A stretch of DNA of 64,000 bases, from assembly GCF_000966195.1 (NCBI RefSeq), contig NZ_LAHL01000001.1, positions 1 to 64,000 on the forward strand, written 5' to 3'. Of this stretch, positions 58,642-64,000 are shown piece by piece. Within the stretch, counting starts at the first letter, position 1, and each line of letters starts with the position of its first letter. Origin of the DNA: Domibacillus robiginosus. GTDB taxonomy: Bacteria > Bacillota > Bacilli > Bacillales > Domibacillaceae. The notes beneath the pieces are model-generated. The model was not told the origin of the DNA, ran no database searches, and worked only from the letters and a program-made list of their open reading frames with translations. The position numbers and the translations under genes are program-made.

Positions 58642-59815
58642 CTAATGGAACACATCCGCTAATTGATAACTTACAATGAGTCCTATCTGGGCCCGTCCGG
58701 CTTTTTCAATGTTTAAGGTGGCATTATGGTCGCGGTCCAGCACAAGACCGCAGTCCGGACAGGCATGCGTTCGGACGGAAAGGGATTTTTTCACTCTTTT
58801 GCTGCAGCCCGAAACAGGCCTGGGTGGTGAAATGCGGCTTCACTTTAACCAGCTGGCCGCCATTGAGCTCACATTTATACGCCAGAAACTGGCGGAATAT
58901 TCCCCATCCTGCATCATGAATCGATTTGGGCACTTTCCTATTTTCGCCTGATTGCAGATGTTCAGATTCTCTACACAAATGACGCTGTAGGTGTTTGCAA
59001 GGCGGAACGATGTTTTATGCAAGAGATCCTCCCGCTGGTTCGCCACCTTGGCATGAAGCTTCTGTAGCCTGGCCACTTGTTTTTGCCAATTAGAGGAGTC
59101 TTTTTCCTTTCTCGAAAGTTTCTTCTGGGCACGCGAAAGCTTTTTCTCCTCCTTACTGAAAAATCCTGGATTTAAGATTTCTTCGCCTTTCGACAAAACA
59201 GCAAATTTCCTGATACCGACATCAATACCGGTTGCTACAGAGGCTTGATGGACAGTCTGCGGCAGGTCTCTGCCTGTCTTTCGACACAGAAAATAGCAAA
59301 CCAGCGCCCGTTCTGGCGCTTAATGATCACCTGTTTGACTTTGCCATCTAACTTCCGGTGAAAGCGGTTGTCTATTAAGCCCAGTTTAGAAATGAGGAGC
59401 TTTCTCCTTTTCCGAAGGAAACGGCCCGCCGGACAGTATAAATCTTTCCTTTTTTATCTTTTTGTTGGCTCATGCCAAACTGTGTGAATGTAATCGAGTG
59501 GTAGTCTTTATGTTTTTTCAACTTAGGGTAGCTGACTTCTTTTTTAAAGAATTGATCAAACGCTCTTCCCAGCCTGTCCAGTGTTTCCTATAGGGGCTGG
59601 GAAGGTACTTTTTTAAGATATGAATGGTGTTTCTTGGATAGGGTTAACACGGCACTGAGATCAGATTTAGTCAGGTTTCTCTTGTTCTTTTGATAGGCCC
59701 TTTGTTTATCAAGAAGAGCCGAATTATACTACTGACAGCAGAGATTGACCCATAAGTGAAGAGTGCTTTTTTGTTCCTCATTCGGAAAAATTTCGAAGCG
59801 GTAATTCAGCATCAT
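58642..59815 (-). pseudogene. TnpB gene broken by several frameshifts and stops
   Basis: ATG 59815 reads LNYRFEIFPNEEQKSTLHLWV, a TnpB N-terminus, then a stop. Later frames give KKHHSYLKKVPSQPL, RLGRAFDQFFKKEVSYPK, KEEKKLSRAQKKLSRKEKDS with YSVICVENLNICN, and at the end CPDCGLVLDRDHNATLNIEKA before TAG 58642. The final zinc knuckle and RuvC Asp survive but in a different frame. At least three disruptions. Confidence 0.85.
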
Positions 59816-60087
59816 CGCGACCCACCTCCAGTATTTAACAAATATAGTATACCAAAAAGAAACATCCGTCCAACTACTAAGTATAAATATAAAAAAGCGG
59901 CTATTCCTCTCATACTCCGTGCGAGCAATTTAAAGAAGTCTTCTGGTTGATACTAAGATAAACAACCTATACCTTGTCCGCTAGCAGGCGCTTAATATGT
60001 GAGCCGATGAATAAATCATAGCTAATGGTATCCTCTAAAAAACTCGCTGCGAACGTTTTAGCTATTTTCCCTGATTTTTCCTGGTAT

Positions 60088-60423
60088 TCATTCTTTCACC
60101 TGCTCTTTTAGACTAACGTAATCTTCAATAACAAATAGTAGTGCATCCAATTTTCTTTTCGAACAACGATTAGACATGTTTCCCCTGATCTGAACAGTCA
60201 AATGGCTTTGCTGTTGTTCCTGCGCGAGGAGCTCTTTTACGGAAATACCCATAACCGCGGCCAGCTGCTCGATATGCCGGGGCTGGAGTGTGCGTTCTCC
60301 TGATAAAAGATGCCCTACTAAAGCTTTACTAACAGCGAGCTGCTCCGCTAACCATTGATAAGATTTATCCTCTTTATTCAACCATGCTTCAACTTTATGG
60401 ATTACAATTTCATTTGTCTTCAT
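60088..60423 (-). CDS. XRE-family regulator near the plasmid origin
   Basis: This 111-residue protein has a lambda-repressor-like HTH at about 13-68 (SYQWLAEQLAVSKALVGHLLSGERTLQPRHIEQLAAVMGI split by turns). A basic tail follows. GGGTGA precedes ATG 60423. Upstream, GTAGACGTCCAC (60463-60474) and CGTCTACAC (60439-60447) repeat a GTCTAC half-site and are likely its operators. It may control its own gene, a copy-number function, or the neighbouring 60514-60831 gene. Confidence 0.8.
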   Translation of the reverse strand: MKTNEIVIHKVEAWLNKEDKSYQWLAEQLAVSKALVGHLLSGERTLQPRHIEQLAAVMGISVKELLAQEQQQSHLTVQIRGNMSNRCSKRKLDALLFVIEDYVSLKEQVKE

Positions 60424-60438
60424 AACCGCTCACCCTTT

Positions 60439-60474
60439 CGTCTACACTATTTTATCTTTTTTGTAGACGTCCAC
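60439..60474. promoter_or_regulatory. candidate operators of the XRE regulator
   Basis: The near-palindrome GTAGACGTCCAC at 60463-60474 and the half-site CGTCTACAC at 60439-60447 lie within the promoter region of the XRE gene. Confidence 0.5.
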
Positions 60475-60513
60475 AAAATAATCTAATTTTATACTGTTTG
60501 TGGCAGTTTGTGA

Positions 60514-60831
60514 CTATACTTGGTCCACTTCCTCTTCTGGCGGCAAAACAGGCTTTTTATTCGGATCGAGGAAAAGAAGTTGAATGCAACTTTTATAAAC
60601 CCAGTGCTCTTTTGCTAGTCGAGCCCTTTCATCCCACAATTCCTTTTCCTTTTCAAAATGCTTAATGGCTAGAATGACGGTTTTATCTTCAAACTTTGCC
60701 TCCAGCTCTTCTTCTGCAAGCCGAGGATCTAAAATCTCTCCGTCAAGATTTCGGACCAAAGTGCCATCTTCTTTAAAATCCGCTATATATACTGGCCGGA
60801 CAACATTCAGCAAAAAGGCCACTCGAATCAT
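60514..60831 (-). CDS. hypothetical plasmid protein
   Basis: This 105-residue acidic protein starts at ATG 60831 after AAGAGGAAGTGG. The first half is beta-rich (AFLLNVVRPVYIADFKEDGTL); the second is a charged helix (ELEAKFEDKTVILAIKHFEKEKELWDE). Family not recognised. It is co-oriented with the XRE gene 90 bases away and borders the replication region. Confidence 0.6.
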   Translation of the reverse strand: MIRVAFLLNVVRPVYIADFKEDGTLVRNLDGEILDPRLAEEELEAKFEDKTVILAIKHFEKEKELWDERARLAKEHWVYKSCIQLLFLDPNKKPVLPPEEEVDQV

Positions 60832-61273
60832 AAAGCAGCCACTTCCTCTTTTACTTCTTTATTTTTATTTTGCGCAGGTTTTAAGTGTTAGTTTGCCTCA
60901 ACCACTTCACATGTATTATTTAAACCTTATTGCCATGATGACTTAAAAACCAATGCCATTTTTTGAGTTATCCAGTCTGTCTTGACTTAACCCCGCTTGA
61001 TACAATTCCTGCTCATAAACATACTCAATAGCACTACATTTAAAAAGTTACGAATCACCTCAATATTACGCTGCTCTTTTGGAAAAACGTCCATGCAAAT
61101 CTTTATCAACTTGCCGATCTCCTCTCGAACAGAAAGGAATCGTAACCAAATATTTTTATTTTTTAATGTCCCTTAAAATAGGGTGGAATCCATATGTATA
61201 GACACTCGTATAGCCGATTTCTTGATCTTTTCCGTTAAGACGGCCGGCACCCCAGCATACCAAGCCCTTCATT
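60832..61273. other. region between the hypothetical gene and the iterons
   Basis: No supported gene. It leads into the iteron array and probably carries origin-flanking sequence. Confidence 0.35.
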
Positions 61274-61791
61274 ACCCCAAATTAGGGGACATATTTTGAT
61301 GCCTGCGCTATTTTTTCCTCTTAATAAATAAACATAAGCTTGTAAAAACGAAACCATCCCGAGCGCTGAACCCATTTAATGGGATATATAAGTGAATTAA
61401 GAACCCTGTTGCCCACTTAAAGGGACATATCCAGTATAACGTGCCTTTTTCCTGTTCTGTACCCCATTTAAAGGGATATATAATACACTGCCATCAATTC
61501 CTTTGATTCCACACCCCATTTAAAAGGACATATCACCCTAATTCACAGGACATATAGGACCAATTCACAGGACATATCACCCTAAATAAAGGGACATGTT
61601 ACCCCATTTAAGAGGACACATCACCCCAAATAAAGGGACATATAGGCTTCTCATCCCTTGCCAGTCCTCACTTTAAAGAGCCTCTTAACAAAGAAAACAA
61701 AGAAAACATTTTAAAACAGAGATATAATAAAAACAGAAAGCGGTGATTTGGAAGCTGGTTTTATTTGACCCCATCGAACGGGACATATTGC
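61274..61791 (+). repeat. iteron array of a Rep_3-type plasmid origin
   Basis: About eleven direct repeats of the form CCC-A/T-rich-GGGACATAT lie upstream of the initiator gene. Clear copies are CCCCAAATTAGGGGACATAT (61275), CCCATTTAATGGGATATAT (61370), CCCACTTAAAGGGACATAT (61412), CCCATTTAAAGGGATATAT (61463) and CCCATTTAAAAGGACATAT (61515). Others follow near 61540, 61562, 61581, 61602, 61624 and 61769. Spacing is irregular at first, then about 20-22 bases. Rep_3 initiators bind such iterons. Confidence 0.85.
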
Positions 61792-61887
61792 AGTTTGTTT
61801 ACATTTCTCCCGCTTTCCTTTTATTTCACAAAAAATCTGACTAAAATAGACAAAGAATACCATGCATTCCGGAGAGGTGACTCTGCT

Positions 61888-63222
61888 ATGAAAAACCGTC
61901 AAATGTCTTTTGATGATGAAATGTTTCAAGCCAATATAAAACCGGAATACTGGGTGAATCAATCCACGAGCCTTATTAATATGGCTCAAAACCTTACGGT
62001 AACAGAACGCCGTATTATTTATTCTTTAATCGCCTTGATTCAGCCAGACGATCGTGATTTTAAAACATATGTTCTTAGTGTAAAAGACCTTGCCCAGTTA
62101 ATCGGCTACAAAGGAAAAAGTTTTTACAGCCAGGTGGAAAAAGCGATTGACGGGATTATGCGGAAACAGATTACCATCTATTCAACGGACGGAAAGCAGC
62201 GGGTTGTTGATAAAATTCAATGGGTACAGCAGGCCACCTATTTTCACGGTGACGGACAAGTAAAAATCAAACTTTCGGATGCCCTTGCTGAATACCTGTT
62301 GAACCTTGAAAAGTTTACAAAGTACCGCCTGATTAATGTCCTCCGCTTAAATAGTGAATATTCCTGGAGGATTTATGAATTTTTAAAAGAGGATGAATGG
62401 AAATCCTCGTCTATTGTACAGAGAGATAAAAACAAGACGTGGAAATCCCACCGGATTATGTATGTGGATGAGTTAAGGCGGCTGCTCGATATTCCAGACG
62501 ATACGCTGAAACTCATGAAGCACTTTCGAGCCACCGTATTGGAGAAAGCCAAAAAAGAAATCAATGAAAAAACCGATATTGAATTTGATTATGAAGTACA
62601 TACCAAGAAGGGTAGACGGATTGAATCGTTTATTTTCTACATAAATCCAAGTCAGCGGTTTCAGGATCTTCAAACCGATGTTGATTCCACCATGGATCAA
62701 GTCCAGTCACTGGTGAATGTGCTGATAAAGAATGGCGTCAGAGTCAATGCAGCCATTAAATTAGCGGGAAAATATCATTATGAGTATTTGCGTGCTAATA
62801 TCCGGTATGTAGTGACAAGCGCTTCATCGAAAAGGAACCAGGCCGGTTATATTATATCAGCTATTGAAGAAAATTATGCTCATTATGAGGGACCATCAGA
62901 GAAAACAGAGAGAGATCCATTCTACAACTTGATTCTCGGCCAAGTAGAACAGCGTCTTAAACAAGTGAACGAACGGGATAATAAAGCTCTTGAACAAATT
63001 ATAAAAAAGCATGAAAAGATGCTATTGGAAAATCCACATGCAGATATCAAGCAAATTATAAACAGCCGCAAGTCCTCTATAATGTCCGAACTCGATAAAA
63101 TAGAGTTTGTTCGAAACCAGCAAAATCATCCTTCTTTGTCAGAAGAGGATATTTCGAATCAAACGATAAAAGACATATTCAGTGAGTGGAAAGCCCAAAT
63201 AATAGCTATAGATGTGTACTAA
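61888..63222 (+). CDS. repB: Rep_3-family plasmid replication initiator (RepB-like)
   Basis: The initiator has about 444 residues from ATG 61888, preceded by GGAGAGGTGA; the frame is open to 61765 but without a site. Two winged-helix domains are present: WVNQSTSLINMAQNLTVTERRIIYSLIA and SVKDLAQLIGYKGKSFYSQVEKA, then TKYRLINVLRLNSEYSWRIYEFLKE with YVDELRRLLDIP and RHATVLEKAKKEI-like segments. These match Rep_3 (RepB/RepA) initiators. A long C-terminal extension (about 270-444) is charged and helical. It should bind the iterons at 61274-61791 and help load the helicase, possibly with the DnaC-like protein. Confidence 0.9.
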   Translation: MKNRQMSFDDEMFQANIKPEYWVNQSTSLINMAQNLTVTERRIIYSLIALIQPDDRDFKTYVLSVKDLAQLIGYKGKSFYSQVEKAIDGIMRKQITIYSTDGKQRVVDKIQWVQQATYFHGDGQVKIKLSDALAEYLLNLEKFTKYRLINVLRLNSEYSWRIYEFLKEDEWKSSSIVQRDKNKTWKSHRIMYVDELRRLLDIPDDTLKLMKHFRATVLEKAKKEINEKTDIEFDYEVHTKKGRRIESFIFYINPSQRFQDLQTDVDSTMDQVQSLVNVLIKNGVRVNAAIKLAGKYHYEYLRANIRYVVTSASSKRNQAGYIISAIEENYAHYEGPSEKTERDPFYNLILGQVEQRLKQVNERDNKALEQIIKKHEKMLLENPHADIKQIINSRKSSIMSELDKIEFVRNQQNHPSLSEEDISNQTIKDIFSEWKAQIIAIDVY

Positions 63223-63255
63223 AGAAAAGGATATCGCCCTTTCTCTTTAAAACAT

Positions 63256-63297
63256 AAAAAGGAAGTGCGCGTACTAACGCATACTTCCTTTTTTCTT
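63256..63297 (+). terminator. terminator after the initiator gene
   Basis: AAAAGGAAGTGCG pairs with CGCATACTTCCTTTT around an 8-base loop. TTTTTTC follows. Confidence 0.8.
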
Positions 63298-63481
63298 ATC
63301 ATTTTCTCCACAATGCTGACACTCGTAAAACCTTATGAGTGTTAAAAACGAAAAAAATTTTTCATCAGGTGAAAGTTGTATTAGAACAGCACCGTAATGA
63401 TAAAAGCGGCTTCTGAAAAAAGAAGCGTGTTAGACATTTTCGGGTATAATCCTTCCTGCTGAATTTATCATCTTCGACGAG

Positions 63482-63524
63482 AACACCCCCACTTCAACCG
63501 TCAGGTAAGTGGGCGGTAGTTCAA
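63482..63524. repeat. 43-bp IS605-type end, copy B
   Basis: Identical to 36914-36956. The hairpin is CCCACTT with AAGTGGG. Its edge supplies the stop codon of the leftward gene beyond it, so it has truncated that gene. Confidence 0.7.
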
Positions 63525-64000
63525 TAAGCCATATTCACTGAGCTTTTTTGTGAAAGCTGTTCTTCTACCCACTCGCTTCCGCTTTTAATATAAAAACCCA
63601 GTCTTTCCCGCGCAGAGTGTACATCTTGCTGTAAAATGGCTCTTATCCTTATATCATCATAATGCAAAAGGCCTTCCAAATGCTTTAATGATTCGGTAAT
63701 CACGATCATCCGCTCACTAAACTCTTTCCACTTTAAAAATACCAACAGGTCTTGAATATCTTCTTTTGCAGAATAAATATAAATCGGCTTATTTTTATAA
63801 AAAATGACCCCTTCAAATGGATTGACGGCTGGCGAAATGCGGGAGCCGGGAAACCACTCGTATAGCTGGAAAAACAACAGCTTTCCCAGCATGTCTTCTA
63901 TATTTATCTTCAGCCAGTAGTTATTTTCGTACCCTGGCATATCTATTGCTTTCGCTCCATTTATGCCAAGTGTGTAAATGGGAATAACCTGATTATTCTT
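63521..64000 (-). CDS. plasmid protein, 5' end outside the window, 3' end cut by a repeat
   Basis: The frame stays open through the window edge: before ATG 63940 it reads QVIPIYTLGINGAKAID with no stop, so the true start lies further right. The sequence (YEWFPGSRISPAVNPFEGVIF, then FKWKEFSERMIVITESLKH-like segments) vaguely resembles plasmid replication-relaxation family proteins, but this is uncertain. The stop (TGA, 63521-63523) lies in the IS605-type repeat, so the natural C-terminus is probably missing. Confidence 0.5.
   Translation of the reverse strand, partial: KNNQVIPIYTLGINGAKAIDMPGYENNYWLKINIEDMLGKLLFFQLYEWFPGSRISPAVNPFEGVIFYKNKPIYIYSAKEDIQDLLVFLKWKEFSERMIVITESLKHLEGLLHYDDIRIRAILQQDVHSARERLGFYIKSGSEWVEEQLSQKSSVNMAY

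Noticed and set aside
1-64000. tRNA or rRNA genes
   Set aside because: Scanning by eye found no cloverleaf with a T-loop consensus and no rRNA-like stretch; small ones could be missed.

Overview
The window looks like part of a large plasmid, or a plasmid-derived region, from a spore-forming member of the Bacillaceae. The evidence is low-to-moderate G+C, strong AGGAGG-type ribosome binding sites, CGAAC-N4-GTTCG-type SOS boxes, a PhoP-type operator, an RsfA-type prespore regulator, a YolD/UvrX mutagenesis pair, and CtaG and LtaS homologues. Plasmid character comes from a Rep_3-type initiator (61888-63222) preceded by about eleven iterons, two tyrosine recombinases, a DnaC-like helicase loader, and an ArdC/RadC/RecT block. 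Mobile-element debris is abundant. Positions, frames and motifs were read directly from the sequence; family names rest on motif recognition without any database search.

Layout. 1-6.0 kb: metal and phosphate genes (Cys-rich copper-storage-like protein, a CDF efflux remnant, feoA with a split feoB, a Pho-box-controlled alkaline phosphatase, a lipoprotein). 6.6-7.9 kb: an IS3-family element. 8.3-16.7 kb: a type I-B CRISPR-Cas locus (cas6-cas8b-cas7-cas5, a terminator-like hairpin, cas3) flanked by two arrays in the same orientation, with no cas1, cas2 or cas4. 17.2-18.2 kb: a small antitoxin-like gene and a PIN-domain gene. 18.8-21.6 kb: SOS module (LexA DNA-binding domain only, YolD, UvrX). 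22.4-24.6 kb: XRE regulator / ImmA-IrrE protease / PIN-like nuclease operon with twin operators. 25-31 kb: DnaC-like ATPase, small plasmid genes, a class III nucleotide-cyclase-like protein, an XerS-like recombinase, an RsfA-like regulator. 31.4-33.2 kb: an intact TnpB element with its right-end RNA region. 33.2-36.9 kb: zinc-type ArsR/CDF operon, a barstar homologue, a lipoprotein. 37-41 kb: integrase, long perfect inverted repeats, TnpB debris. 41-49 kb: LtaS, YlaF-like, CtaG, a Ni/Co-type transporter, a GGDEF-EAL protein. 50.6-55.1 kb: an operon of RecT, a CHC2 zinc-finger protein, RadC and ArdC. 55.6-58.1 kb: a SIR2 remnant next to an AAA ATPase / TOPRIM-like pair. 58.6-64 kb: a TnpB pseudogene, the iteron origin, the initiator and a truncated plasmid gene.

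The accessory content is dominated by conflict systems: CRISPR interference, two PIN-based toxin-like modules, an ATPase-TOPRIM pair, a decayed SIR2 gene, a cyclase-like orphan and anti-restriction ArdC. The rest is metal and phosphate handling plus the plasmid's own replication and recombination genes. The best candidates for a poorly described system are the XRE-ImmA/IrrE-PIN operon (22391-24421) and the AAA ATPase / TOPRIM-like pair (56018-58098). The adaptation-less I-B locus with matched array promoters follows.
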